In this document: positions 7,770 to 16,569 of the stretch, piece by piece
Layout of the letters: every line of letters starts with the position of its first letter
Numbering within the stretch: the stretch's first letter is position 1
Source of the DNA: Terriglobia bacterium
GTDB lineage: Bacteria > Acidobacteriota > Terriglobia > UBA7540
DNA length: 37,067 bases
Reading direction: 5' to 3'
NCBI GenBank assembly: GCA_030040995.1
Contig: JASHOS010000134.1
Span: 1 to 37,067, forward strand
The notes under the pieces: model-generated
What the model was told of the DNA's origin: nothing
What the model saw: the letters and a program-made list of their open reading frames with translations, nothing else
The model's database searches: none
Position numbers and translations under genes: made by a program

Positions 7770-8327
7770 TTAGATGACAATAATGGCGACGCGAACGCCG
7801 GGAAACAGCGGGTTAAACATCCAATACGCGCCACTAATGAAGTCGATATAGAAGGGGCTCGTATAGACCCAACCTACTGGCCACGCCCCGATGATCTGGA
7901 AGCGATAGCCGCCGTAGAGGAACTGCCGGTGCCCGCCAACCATATAAAAATGGCTGACGCGAAACCTGTGCGCGCTACCAAAGCTGGCGCGAAAACGGGC
8001 TGCGGGAATGCGGCCGTGGGCCGCCCCGCCGCCGCGGGCATAACGGGCCGATGCTGCCGGGCGCGCGCGGGACACGGGCCTCGTTCGCCGCACTGGGGTG
8101 CGCGCTGTACGCTGGGCTGGCCGCGCCTGCCGGGTTGTACGCTGCCGCGTCTGCGTGCGCGCGGTGCGATTGGTTTGCCGGCCGTGTTGCGCGGCCTTGG
8201 CGTGCGCCTGCCGCGCCGGCTTCTTGGTCTCTTGTTTATGCTGATTTTGGTCCTGCGCTCGCGCCGGGACAGCGGCGGCGAGGAACACACACATCAGTGC
8301 TAAACCCATAATCTTGAGCATTCTCAT
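7770..8327 (-). CDS. Secreted Arg-rich hypothetical protein
   Basis: Start chosen at the ATG of MRMLKIMGLALMCVFLAAA, which begins a clear signal peptide ending near PARAQ; GGAGG lies 11 bases upstream. The 185-residue protein then has a highly basic, low-complexity region dominated by Arg, Thr, Ala and Gln (residues about 35-105), and a C-terminal aromatic/Gly-rich part (GGYRFQIIGAWPVGWVY, YIDFISGAYWMFNP, PGVRVAIIVI). The C-terminal layout resembles small periplasmic proteins common in Acidobacteriota (recalled pattern, not searched). Function unknown; the basic part could bind nucleic acid or anionic polymers. The stop codon lies just beyond a palindromic repeat. Confidence 0.6.
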   Translation of the reverse strand: MRMLKIMGLALMCVFLAAAVPARAQDQNQHKQETKKPARQAHAKAAQHGRQTNRTARTQTRQRTTRQARPAQRTARTPVRRTRPVSRARPAASARYARGGGAAHGRIPAARFRASFGSAHRFRVSHFYMVGGHRQFLYGGYRFQIIGAWPVGWVYTSPFYIDFISGAYWMFNPLFPGVRVAIIVI

Positions 8328-8734
8328 AAAATGGGAGGCCTCCATTGAGATTGAGTCTTCGCGCACCCGCAAAATGCGCGATGTCGTAAGCTTCGTGTAG
8401 CCGGCGTAGGCTTTCGCCTCTCCAGAACGGGCACAGCACCCAGAATATTGGCGTTACAGGAAATTCTCGACTAGACTCCAACTAGGAGATGCAGCCAAGA
8501 GAACCTCCGGTGTCATGACACGGCTTGGCGAAGCGCCGGTTGCGTTTTTCCTTACGAATAATTCACAGCCTCTAAGCTTTCCGGCGGACCATCTGTGCAA
8601 TATCAAGCTGACTCTTCGCGCGTCAACATCTAAACTTTATGGGTTCCAAGAGTAAGCGTAGCCTGGAAATCGCCTGGCTCCTCTGCTCCCTTTAATCCTT
8701 GAACGAAAGCTGAGGTTCAGTGTTCTAGTCTCTC
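8328..8734. other. Divergent intergenic region
   Basis: About 400 bp with no supported gene between two divergently transcribed secreted-protein genes. Apart from the palindrome at 8510-8521 and some A/T-rich patches (8551-8565, 8630-8640) nothing is recognisable. Confidence 0.5.
8510..8521. promoter_or_regulatory. Perfect 12-bp palindrome, possible operator
   Basis: GTGTCATGACAC is fully symmetrical and sits in the middle of a divergent intergenic region, where an operator would be expected. The regulator cannot be named from sequence. Confidence 0.3.
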
Positions 8735-9448
8735 ATGAGAAAGCGCTATTATGCAATAGAATTCATGGCAGTTACGTGCTCTCTACTGTTCTTTACCCAC
8801 ACTGTGTCTGCCAGTCAGAATCCCGTACAAAGCACCCAAGCGAAACCGGCCGCGCACAAAAAAGAGAAGAAGCTGCGCCGTCTCTTAGAGCACGTTCACA
8901 CGCCCAGTGTAGTTAACACGGAAACCGCCCCGCCGCTTACAGCAACCGGAAAACTTCAACTTGCCTTCACCGATTTTGCCAATCCCTTTGCAGTCGTCAG
9001 TGCAGCGGTGAAGGCGCAATATTATCGAGCCACTGATGCAAAGGCAAAAATCGGCTATGGCATTTCCGGTTACGGCGAGCAGCTTGGGGCCGCTTACCTT
9101 GACGAGGCCTCCGCAGCGATGTTCTCGACCTTCATATACCCCACTCTCCTGCACCAGGATCCTCGCTATTACCGCAAGGGTCACGGATCGCTCCCGAGCC
9201 GTATTCTCTACTCAGCCTCCCGCGTTTTCGTCACGCGAGGAGACTCGGGCCAGAAGGAATTCAACTGGTCGCAGGTGCTGGGCAGCACCACCTCGACGCT
9301 GATTTCCGCCACCTATTATCCACCCCAAGCGCGGGGATGGGGCCGCACTACCGGCAACGTCGGCTGGTCTCTGCTCGGCGATGCCGGGACCAATGCATTT
9401 AATGAGTTCTGGCCTGATTTCGCCCGCTGGCTCAGCCGGAAGTTGTGA
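8735..9448 (+). CDS. Secreted conserved hypothetical protein, acidobacterial type
   Basis: A 237-residue protein with an N-terminal hydrophobic signal (about residues 8-26, ending VSASQ), a short Lys-rich linker, and a compact domain. Striking patches are FTDFANPFAVVSAAVKAQYY, GYGISGYGEQLGAAYLDEAS, LLHQDPRYYRKGHGSLPSR, RGDSGQKEFNWS, and the terminal NEFWPDFARWLSRKL. I recall similar patterns in many hypothetical proteins of Acidobacteriota but know no function for them. It is probably periplasmic or outer-membrane associated. The ATG at 8735 begins the signal peptide; no strong ribosome-binding site is visible. Confidence 0.75.
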   Translation: MRKRYYAIEFMAVTCSLLFFTHTVSASQNPVQSTQAKPAAHKKEKKLRRLLEHVHTPSVVNTETAPPLTATGKLQLAFTDFANPFAVVSAAVKAQYYRATDAKAKIGYGISGYGEQLGAAYLDEASAAMFSTFIYPTLLHQDPRYYRKGHGSLPSRILYSASRVFVTRGDSGQKEFNWSQVLGSTTSTLISATYYPPQARGWGRTTGNVGWSLLGDAGTNAFNEFWPDFARWLSRKL

Positions 9449-9568
9449 CTTTCCTATGGGCTGGCCCCTACGCGCCTGCAGCGGGGGCCGCGAGCGCACG
9501 AGTATGTTAACCTGACAGATGGAAGGACCGTCCCGCAGGTCGCCTGCCTTGGGTGCGGAGTTGGGAAC

Positions 9569-11545
9569 GTGAACCGTCGAAGCGCAATAGCCCGCGTCCT
9601 AGCGTTGACTGGACCTTTGGTCGCGTCGGGAGGCTGCTCGCAGCAAAACTCCCATGTGGCTGATCGCGCGGTGCTCGTGTTGGGTATCGACGGCATGGAC
9701 CCCCACCTATTGCGCCAATACATGCAGAGGGGGCGTATGCCCAATTTCCAGCGCCTCGCGCGCCTGGGCAGCTTTAAAGAACTTCGTACGAGCATTCCAC
9801 CGCAAAGTCCAGTAGCATGGTCCAACGTCACGACGGGGATGGACCCCGGAGGACACGGTCTTTTCGATTTCATTCACCGTAATCCCCGGACAATGCTGCC
9901 CTATTTCTCCATGGCGCAGGTAGAAGGGCCGCGCCATGCTCTCCACCTGGGGGACTGGGTGATTCCCCTATCAGCCGGCAACGCTATAAACCTGAGACAC
10001 GGATCAGCCTTCTGGCAAATCGTGGATGCCCACGGAATTCCGGCTACAGTGCTGCGTATACCAGCTAACTTCCCGCCGGTGGACTGCAGCTCGCGAACGT
10101 TGGCCGGCATGGGCACGCCGGACATGGTAGGCACGTACGGGACTTTCTCTTTCTTTACGAGCGACCCCACCCAACAAGGAGGTGAAGCAAGTGGAGGGCG
10201 CATCTACCCGGTCGGCGTGGGAGGTGGTCGAGTGGTCTGCACGCTAATCGGGCCGCAGGATACGTTCCGAAACGGCGCGCCGCAAGTTCCCGTGCCATTC
10301 ACGGTTTGGCTCGATCCCACCAATCCGGTTGCCAAGATTATCATACAGAGGCATGAACTGATACTTCGTGAAGGGGAATGGAGTGATTGGGTCCAACTCA
10401 AGTTTTCACTCGTTCCTGACATTGAAAGTGCTACGGGCATATGCAAAATCTACTTAAAGCAGGTCCGGCCTTGTTTTAAGCTCTATATCTCGCCCATCAA
10501 CATCGATCCCTCGCAGGCTGCTTTGCCCCTTTCAACACCCGGCGACTACGTGCGCGACCTTTGGAAGCGTGTGGGCCCGTTCTACACTCAAGGAATCGCG
10601 GAGGATACCAACGCGCGCTCCGACGGAGTTTTCACGGATGAAGAGTTCCTGGAACAATCACGGATGGTGATGGATGACCAGTTGCGTCTGTTCAATCTGG
10701 AGCTTGGCCGCTTTCGTGCCGGCCTCCTTTTTGCCTATTTCTCCAGCGTCGATCAAAACGCCCACATGTTTTGGCGGACGTTCGATAAAGACTCTCCGTC
10801 CTATACTCCCGAACTTGGAGCGAGGTACGGCGGCACGCTCGAATGGTTCTACAAACAGATGGACCATATGCTTGGAAAGGTATTGGCCCGGGTGGAGGAT
10901 ATTAAGGCAACACTGATAATCCTATCCGATCACGGCTTCGCTCCATTCGAGTACTCGTTCGGCCTGAACACCTGGCTGCTTGAAAACGGGTATATCAATC
11001 TTCTGCCCAACCGAGGCCCGAGGCCGTGGGACCTGTTCGATGACGTCGACTGGGCCAACACCCGTGCTTACGGTTTGGGGCTCCAGGCACTATACCTTAA
11101 CCTGACGGGCAGAGAGCGTTATGGGATCGTGCCACCCGGGGCAGTGGCGGAAGCGTTGAAAGCGGAAATCTGCGAAAAGCTGCTGGCTGTGCGCGACCCG
11201 GCTACCCATCTCGCACCCATCAGCCGGATGGATCGCGCAGAGAAGGTGTATACCGGGCCTTTTGTGGCTGACGCTCCCGATCTGGTGGTAGGATACAATC
11301 GTCGTTATCGGGCGGGGTGGAAAACTGCCGTGGGCGAGTTTGACGACGAGGTACTGTATCCAAATCAAGAACCGTGGAGCGGAGACCATTGCATTGACCA
11401 CACTTTGGTCCCGGGTGTGTTACTGAGCAACAAATCCATCGCTTCCCAAGCACCCGCACTCACCGACATCGCGCCGACCATTTTGGCAGAATTTGAAATT
11501 GACAAGCCCGAAAACATGGCCGGACAATCGGTGTTCCATTCGTGA
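9569..11545 (+). CDS. AlkP-superfamily phosphodiesterase/phosphohydrolase 1 (COG3379-like)
   Basis: A 658-residue protein of the alkaline phosphatase superfamily. Metal-binding motifs are LGIDGMDPHLL, LSDHGF and SGDHCIDH. Alignment with NPP-type enzymes places the nucleophile at S80 in QSPVAWSNVTTG. The start is a GTG with GGAG 9 bases upstream. The N-terminus (MNRRSAIARVLALTGPLVASGGC) is signal-like with a cysteine that could be a poor lipobox, so export is likely but not certain. It is first in a tightly spaced + strand cluster and clearly paralogous to the 12606-14912 product (shared NIDPS, GLAEDT-like and SGDHCID motifs). Members of COG3379 have no settled substrate. Confidence 0.85.
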   Translation: MNRRSAIARVLALTGPLVASGGCSQQNSHVADRAVLVLGIDGMDPHLLRQYMQRGRMPNFQRLARLGSFKELRTSIPPQSPVAWSNVTTGMDPGGHGLFDFIHRNPRTMLPYFSMAQVEGPRHALHLGDWVIPLSAGNAINLRHGSAFWQIVDAHGIPATVLRIPANFPPVDCSSRTLAGMGTPDMVGTYGTFSFFTSDPTQQGGEASGGRIYPVGVGGGRVVCTLIGPQDTFRNGAPQVPVPFTVWLDPTNPVAKIIIQRHELILREGEWSDWVQLKFSLVPDIESATGICKIYLKQVRPCFKLYISPINIDPSQAALPLSTPGDYVRDLWKRVGPFYTQGIAEDTNARSDGVFTDEEFLEQSRMVMDDQLRLFNLELGRFRAGLLFAYFSSVDQNAHMFWRTFDKDSPSYTPELGARYGGTLEWFYKQMDHMLGKVLARVEDIKATLIILSDHGFAPFEYSFGLNTWLLENGYINLLPNRGPRPWDLFDDVDWANTRAYGLGLQALYLNLTGRERYGIVPPGAVAEALKAEICEKLLAVRDPATHLAPISRMDRAEKVYTGPFVADAPDLVVGYNRRYRAGWKTAVGEFDDEVLYPNQEPWSGDHCIDHTLVPGVLLSNKSIASQAPALTDIAPTILAEFEIDKPENMAGQSVFHS

Positions 11546-11592
11546 TCAATGCAGCCGGCGAGTCCCCGGCCAAAAGCAGGAGGGCATGAGCA

Positions 11593-11790
11593 TTGCGAGG
11601 ACTTCGAATCAAGCTGGATGAAGACTTGGCAGAGAACGTGAAGCAGTGCGCCGCGAAAGCCGGTTACTCTTCTCCGGAGGAATTCGTTATCCACGTTCTC
11701 GAAAAAGAAACTGCCCTCCTCTTGACTTCAGATACCGAAGATGATGAAGAGGTCAAAAAGCGACTTCGCGGCCTGGGTTACGTTGAATGA
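11593..11790 (+). CDS. Small RHH-like protein
   Basis: A 65-residue protein: LRIKLDEDLAENVKQCAAKA, then GYSSPEEFVIHVLEKE, then an acidic stretch and the tail KKRLRGLGYVE. The beta strand followed by two helices resembles a ribbon-helix-helix (CopG/Arc-type) unit, though no DNA contact can be shown. The start is TTG, 9 bases after AGGAGG (11578-11583); the ATG at 11586 in another frame stops after 11 codons. It is 47 bp downstream of phosphodiesterase 1 and 12 bp upstream of the membrane-protein gene, so probably in the same transcript. The LGYV tail resembles the C-terminal tails of many sulfatase-fold proteins. Confidence 0.7.
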   Translation: MRGLRIKLDEDLAENVKQCAAKAGYSSPEEFVIHVLEKETALLLTSDTEDDEEVKKRLRGLGYVE

Positions 11791-11802
11791 GGGAGTGCTT
11801 TT

Positions 11803-12609
11803 CTGAGGCTGATCGGCGGAGCATTTGACCTGTTTTTTCGGCCTTTTCACGCTGCCAACCCAGCCTATCCGCTTGCGGCAATCTCAATCGTGACCGGCGT
11901 CGCGGCGATGCTGGTTTTTCGATATGCTTCCAACCAGCGCACAATGCGGAGAATCAAGAAGCGCATACAGGCGAATATTCTGGCGGTGCGGCTCTTTCCG
12001 GACCAGTTGGGCGTGGTCTTACACGCTTATTTTCAGGTCCTCTGCTATACCTTTGTTTACCTGGGATACGCATTGCGGGCATTGGCGATCCTGCTTCTTC
12101 CCATGCTGATCGTGTTGGCTCAGCTTAACCTGCGCTTCAGCCGACTCCCGCTACAGCCAGGCGATTCCTTTATCCTGCAAGCCAAGCTCATGCGCTCACT
12201 GCGGATCGAGTCCGCTTCGCTCAGGCTGCCCCGCGGCATGAAAGTGACAGCCCCACCCGTGCACATTCCGGCGCTCAACGAGGTGGATTGGCAGATTCAA
12301 GCAAACGAGAATGGCGATTTCTGGCCCGCTGTGGTCATTGCGGGCCAAACATTCACAAAGCGCGTAGTGGTCTCTGACGATATTGCGAGTCTACACGCGA
12401 AGCGCGTGCAGAAAAGTTTGCTCAACTGGATCTCAAACCCTGGCGGCCGGGCGCTTCCGCCGGCAGGTCCGCTGCGGTCGATTGGAATCGACTACGCTCC
12501 GCGCACGATCCAGGTGGGGCCGCTCCACACGGAATGGTGGGTCTTCTTCTTTGCTTTCGCGTTTGCTTCAGGATTTGCGGCGAAAGTCTGTCTGCGAGTT
12601 GAGCTGTGA
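11803..12609 (+). CDS. Multi-pass membrane protein of the AlkP cluster
   Basis: An inner-membrane protein with a transmembrane segment near PLAAISIVTGVAAMLVFRYA, then a conserved-looking SNQRTMRRIKKRIQANILA, a second hydrophobic pair (YTFVYLGYALRALAILLLPM), an extracytoplasmic-looking beta-rich part, and a C-terminal helix (WWVFFFAFAFASGFAAK). The first recognised start is GTG 11890, but that cuts the first helix in half. The frame is open upstream and LRLIGGAFDLFFRPF reads like a true N-terminus, so I place the start at CTG 11803, about 7 bases after GGGAG. If CTG is not used, the GTG applies. The stop overlaps the next gene as GTGA. Function unknown; probably a partner of the flanking phosphodiesterases. 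Confidence 0.65.
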   Translation: MRLIGGAFDLFFRPFHAANPAYPLAAISIVTGVAAMLVFRYASNQRTMRRIKKRIQANILAVRLFPDQLGVVLHAYFQVLCYTFVYLGYALRALAILLLPMLIVLAQLNLRFSRLPLQPGDSFILQAKLMRSLRIESASLRLPRGMKVTAPPVHIPALNEVDWQIQANENGDFWPAVVIAGQTFTKRVVVSDDIASLHAKRVQKSLLNWISNPGGRALPPAGPLRSIGIDYAPRTIQVGPLHTEWWVFFFAFAFASGFAAKVCLRVEL

Positions 12610-14912
12610 GGTTCGCGCAAATCTTTCCGAAAACTTTCGACCGCCTCACCCGTTCCCGGCTCACGTGCGCAGACCGTATCGTCCTCCCCTCTGTGCCGCA
12701 TGCGGTAGAGAGGGTCGGGGCGAATGAAAAAGGAAAGCAGGCAACAAAGTCATTTACAGACCGAAGGGTGGCCTCGGCTGTCCTCTTAGCCGTTGCTTTT
12801 ATACTGGTCACTCCTGCCGCAGCGCACGCCTACGTCGGTCCGGGAGCCGGGTTTGCTTTTCTTTCCTCGTTCCTGAGCCTGTTTTTGGCCTTTATCTATT
12901 CCTTTTTTGCCTTCATCACATGGCCAATCCGCCGGATTTATCGCATGCTCCGCAGCTTCAAGGTTTACCGCCGCGCCATTGCGCGTCGGGTGGTTATTGT
13001 CGGTTTTGACGGTTTGGACCCGGACTTGGCGGCGCGCTTCATGCAACAAGGAAAGCTGCCGAACTTCGCCAGGCTCAGAGACAGCGGAACCTTTTGTCCC
13101 CTGGCAACAACGTGCCCCCCGATTTCGCCGGTGGCCTGGTCATCGTTTATGACCGGAGTCAATCCTGGAAAACACAATATCTATGATTTCATCAATCGCG
13201 ATACGGAGAGCTATCTGCCCCTTCTCTCCTCGGCAAGGATTCGAAATCCAAAAAAACCGGGGAAGTCCGGCAAATACTGGCTGCGGCGCGACAAGCCGCG
13301 GGTCAAGTTGCTGCGCAAGGGTATACCCTTCTGGCAGTTTCTTGGAAAAGCAGGAATTTTCAGTTCGGTGCTCCGCGTTCCCGTCACCTTTCCCCCGGAA
13401 AAATTCCACGGCGTGCTGCTCTCCGGGATGTGCGTGCCCGACTTGCAAGGGAGCCAGGGAGTGTTCTCCTTCTACTCAACCCGCGAGTTAAGCAATGAAA
13501 AGCCCGCGAGCGGTGTGTACATCCCGGTCCGCAAAAACAACGGGCGATTTCGTTCGTACATCCCCGGCCCGGAAAATCCCTTGCACCCCGGCGAGCATAC
13601 GCCTTTGCGCGTAGATTTCAGCGTGATGCCGGATGGGACAGCCGACCGGGCCGAATTCGAGATTGGCGGTCAGCGGTTTAAGCTCCAGAAGGGAGAATAT
13701 TCAGACTGGGTTGAGCTGGAGTTCAAGGCGGCGCTGAATGTCCGCGTGCGCGGCATCTGCCGCTTTTATTTGAAGGAGGTACAGCCGCATCTTGAAGTCT
13801 ATGCTGGGCCGGTGAATATCGATCCCAGCCGACCTGCGCTTCCCATCTCTCACCCGCTCGTTTACTCCGTCTATTTGTCTAAACTCCTGGGACCTTATGC
13901 CACTCTTGGGCTTGCTGAAGATACCTGGGCTCTGAATGAAGGCTGCCTGGATGAAGAGGCTTTTCTCAAACAATGCTACTTGATCCACGAGGAGCGCAAG
14001 CGCATGTTCTTCGACGCGTTGGCTAAAACGCCACGCGGCGCGTGCGTCTGTGTTTTCGACATCACCGATCGAGTACAGCACATGTTCTGGCGCTTTATCG
14101 ATGACCATCACCCAGCGGCAACGGCAGGACAGCGCGGAGGCCGCTACGGAGGCGTAATCGAAGACCTCTACCGACGCATGGACGAACTGGTGGGCCAAAT
14201 TCTCAGCCGAATCGGCGAGGGCGTCCTGATTGTGCTGTCCGATCACGGGTTTAAAACCTTTGAGCGCAGCGTGAATCTGAATAGCTGGCTCTGGCGCAAC
14301 GGCTACCTCGCTCTGAAAGAGGGCGTCTGGCAGAGTGGAGAGTGGTTTGCGACAGTCGATTGGGAACATACGCGAGCGTACGCAATGGGTCTCAACGGCC
14401 TCTACATTAACCAAAAAGGCCGGGAACGCTGCGGAACCGTGGCCCAGGGAGAGGCGACCCGATCGCTCAAGGCAGAGCTGCGTGAAAAATTGCAAGAACT
14501 CTGCGATCCCAAAGCGAGCCGACGGGCGATCAGCCGGGTGTTCGATAGCGAAGCAACGTTTCGCGGTCCGTACCGCGAAAGCGCTCCCGACCTGATTGTC
14601 GGCTACGCGCCGGGCTTCCGCGCCGGATGGGATTCGGTCACGGGGCGGGTGACGGAGACGGTATTTGAGGACAACTGCAAGGCCTGGAGTGGCGACCACT
14701 GCATCGATCCTCTATCGGTTCCCGGAGTGCTTTTCTCCAACCGAAAATTGGAATGCCACCAGCCGGCCATCGTTGACGTCGCTCCCAGCGTGCTTGAGTG
14801 GTTTGGCTTGAAGGTTCCGCCGCACATGGATGGCAAGCCTTGGACATTGGAAAACCCCTCATCCCCCTCCCCTCTCTCGCGCGGAGAGAGGGGAACACCA
14901 GGTGGCGGCTGA
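12606..14912 (+). CDS. AlkP-superfamily phosphodiesterase 2, membrane anchored (COG3379-like)
   Basis: A 768-residue protein. After about 45 residues of unclear origin comes a signal-like helix ending THAAAHA-style (VTPAAAHAYVGPGAG), then a membrane helix (FAFLSSFLSLFLAFIYSFFA), a basic patch (RRIYRMLRSF), and the catalytic domain. Metal motifs are VGFDGLDPDL, LSDHGF and SGDHCID; the predicted nucleophile is S174 in ISPVAWSSFMTG. The basic patch after the helix argues for a cytoplasmic catalytic domain by the positive-inside rule, but this is inference. GTG start overlaps the previous stop (GTGA); a later in-frame start such as GTG 12692 is possible. The last 17 or so residues (PSSPSPLSRGERGTPGGG) read through a dispersed repeat. 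Confidence 0.85.
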   Translation: MRFAQIFPKTFDRLTRSRLTCADRIVLPSVPHAVERVGANEKGKQATKSFTDRRVASAVLLAVAFILVTPAAAHAYVGPGAGFAFLSSFLSLFLAFIYSFFAFITWPIRRIYRMLRSFKVYRRAIARRVVIVGFDGLDPDLAARFMQQGKLPNFARLRDSGTFCPLATTCPPISPVAWSSFMTGVNPGKHNIYDFINRDTESYLPLLSSARIRNPKKPGKSGKYWLRRDKPRVKLLRKGIPFWQFLGKAGIFSSVLRVPVTFPPEKFHGVLLSGMCVPDLQGSQGVFSFYSTRELSNEKPASGVYIPVRKNNGRFRSYIPGPENPLHPGEHTPLRVDFSVMPDGTADRAEFEIGGQRFKLQKGEYSDWVELEFKAALNVRVRGICRFYLKEVQPHLEVYAGPVNIDPSRPALPISHPLVYSVYLSKLLGPYATLGLAEDTWALNEGCLDEEAFLKQCYLIHEERKRMFFDALAKTPRGACVCVFDITDRVQHMFWRFIDDHHPAATAGQRGGRYGGVIEDLYRRMDELVGQILSRIGEGVLIVLSDHGFKTFERSVNLNSWLWRNGYLALKEGVWQSGEWFATVDWEHTRAYAMGLNGLYINQKGRERCGTVAQGEATRSLKAELREKLQELCDPKASRRAISRVFDSEATFRGPYRESAPDLIVGYAPGFRAGWDSVTGRVTETVFEDNCKAWSGDHCIDPLSVPGVLFSNRKLECHQPAIVDVAPSVLEWFGLKVPPHMDGKPWTLENPSSPSPLSRGERGTPGGG
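14857..14908. repeat. Fragment of the CCCCTCACCC-type repeat inside a gene end
   Basis: Contains CCCCTCATCCCCCTCCCC and the hairpin CCTCTCTCGCGCGGAGAGAGG. It resembles the module at 6141, 16691 and 19833 and forms the C-terminal codons of phosphodiesterase 2. Confidence 0.5.
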
Positions 14913-14932
14913 GGCATTCGCTTGTCCCCCCT

Positions 14933-16324
14933 ATGAAAATTTGCGTTGTCGGTCTTGACTGTGCCGCCCCGGAGATCTTGTTTGAGAAGTGTCGCCTCGA
15001 AAACGTGCGACGCTTGATGGCTTCGGGCCTGTGGGGCCGCCTGGAAAGCGTGATTCCTCCCATTACGGTTCCGGCCTGGATGTGCCTCTGTACCAGCCGG
15101 GATCCCGGCTCCTTGGGCGTCTACGGCTTCCGGAACCGACGTGATTACTCCTACAGCAAGCTCCGTCTTGCAGACTCACGTTCCATCCAAGCCCCGGCGA
15201 TCTGGGATTGTCTGGGAGGGAAAAAATCGATTGTGATAGGCGTGCCGCCAGGCTATCCGCCTCGGCACCTCCACGGCATCAGCGTTGGCTGTTTCCTTAC
15301 GCCCAACCCGCAGCGAGACGAGTTCACGTATCCCGCCAACATCAAGCGGGAAATCACCGCGCTCGTGGGCGATTATCCAGTCGATGTCGAAGGGTTCCGC
15401 ACCGATGACAAGACCTGGCTGAAGAATCAAATTTTTGAAATGAGCCGAAAACAGTGGAAAGTGGCTCATTGGCTGCTCACTACAAAGGATTGGGACTACT
15501 TCCACTTTGTGGATATTGGCCTCGACCGGATGCACCACGGATTCTGGTCCTGTTTCGACCGGAAGCACCGCGATTTTCAGCCGGGTAATCCCTACGAAAG
15601 CGCAATCCCGGAATACTACCGGTGGCTTGATGAACAGATCGGAAAGGTAATGGATGAGCTGGGCGACGAAACCGTGCTGCTGGTGGTTTCTGACCATGGC
15701 GCGCAGCGCCTGGAGGGCGGGTTTGCGATTAATGAATGGCTTGTGAAAGAAGGCTTACTCGTGCTCGATCAATATCCCGCGCAGGTGACGGATTTTGATA
15801 AGCTCGTGGTGAATTGGGCAAAGACGCGCGTTTGGGGCGCGGGTGGATACTATGCCCGTGTATTTCTGAACGTCCAAGGCCGCGAGCCTCAGGGCATTAT
15901 TCCTGCCCATGAATCCGAAACCTTCCTCATGGAAATGAAGTCCCGCTTCGAGGCCCTTACCGATGACCGCGGCCGGCCACTTCGCTCCCTCGTCTTCAAG
16001 CCCCGGGAGATTTACCAGCAGGTGCGCGGGATACCTCCGGACCTGATCGTTCATTTCGGGCGCTTGTTCTGGCGTTCTATCGGCAGCGTGGGCCACGGCA
16101 AGCTGCACCTCAAGGAAAACGACACCGGGCCGGATGCCTGCAATCATGCGCAGTTCGGCGCATTTGTTCTAAACGCCCCCCATTTGCCGCTGCGAGGGGA
16201 ATTTCAGGGGGCGCGCCTCCTGGATGTCGCTCCCTCGTTGTTTCAGTTGGCCGGATACAAAATCCCGGCCACTTTCCAAGGGCATTCCTGGTTCGCTGGC
16301 AATTCCTCAGTTTCGGGCGCATAG
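14933..16324 (+). CDS. AlkP-superfamily phosphodiesterase 3 (COG3379-like, no signal)
   Basis: A 463-residue member of the same superfamily, beginning directly at the first catalytic strand (MKICVVGLDCAAPEILFEK), so it has no signal peptide or membrane helix and is probably cytoplasmic. The Asp of GLDCA, VVSDHGAQ and H-rich DACNHAQFG supply likely metal ligands. The predicted nucleophile is T45 in ITVPAWMCLCTS, where the two paralogues have Ser. The frame is open upstream to 14798, but that part overlaps gene 2 and has no family similarity; ATG 14933 is the natural start despite a weak ribosome-binding site. The gap to gene 2 is 20 bp. Substrate unknown. Confidence 0.85.
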   Translation: MKICVVGLDCAAPEILFEKCRLENVRRLMASGLWGRLESVIPPITVPAWMCLCTSRDPGSLGVYGFRNRRDYSYSKLRLADSRSIQAPAIWDCLGGKKSIVIGVPPGYPPRHLHGISVGCFLTPNPQRDEFTYPANIKREITALVGDYPVDVEGFRTDDKTWLKNQIFEMSRKQWKVAHWLLTTKDWDYFHFVDIGLDRMHHGFWSCFDRKHRDFQPGNPYESAIPEYYRWLDEQIGKVMDELGDETVLLVVSDHGAQRLEGGFAINEWLVKEGLLVLDQYPAQVTDFDKLVVNWAKTRVWGAGGYYARVFLNVQGREPQGIIPAHESETFLMEMKSRFEALTDDRGRPLRSLVFKPREIYQQVRGIPPDLIVHFGRLFWRSIGSVGHGKLHLKENDTGPDACNHAQFGAFVLNAPHLPLRGEFQGARLLDVAPSLFQLAGYKIPATFQGHSWFAGNSSVSGA

Positions 16325-16569
16325 CGCCGCCGTCCGGCGGCAAATGCCGGCGCGACACCGGATCATGGCGCTTACAGTTGGTAAGCCCACCTGCTAATGA
16401 GCTTCTGGAACGGGACGCCCAGTTGTGGGGCGGTGAGAATCTAACATTGCTTCCGTGGTTTGTTCGTGTTTCAATTACAATTCATTCAGCCAATAGGTTT
16501 AAGCAATGCCGATTGCCGGTCTGAAGCTAAGGACCCCCAGGCAGCCTGCCCGAAGAGTGGTTCAGATTT

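Noticed and set aside
7635-8303. 222-residue + strand frame opposite the Arg-rich gene
   Set aside because: It begins in repeat DNA and has no domain. The reverse frame has a signal peptide, a good ribosome-binding site and an aromatic C-terminal domain.
13701-14699. 332-residue - strand frame inside phosphodiesterase 2
   Set aside because: The + strand frame carries all superfamily motifs; the reverse frame has none and is a GC-bias shadow.
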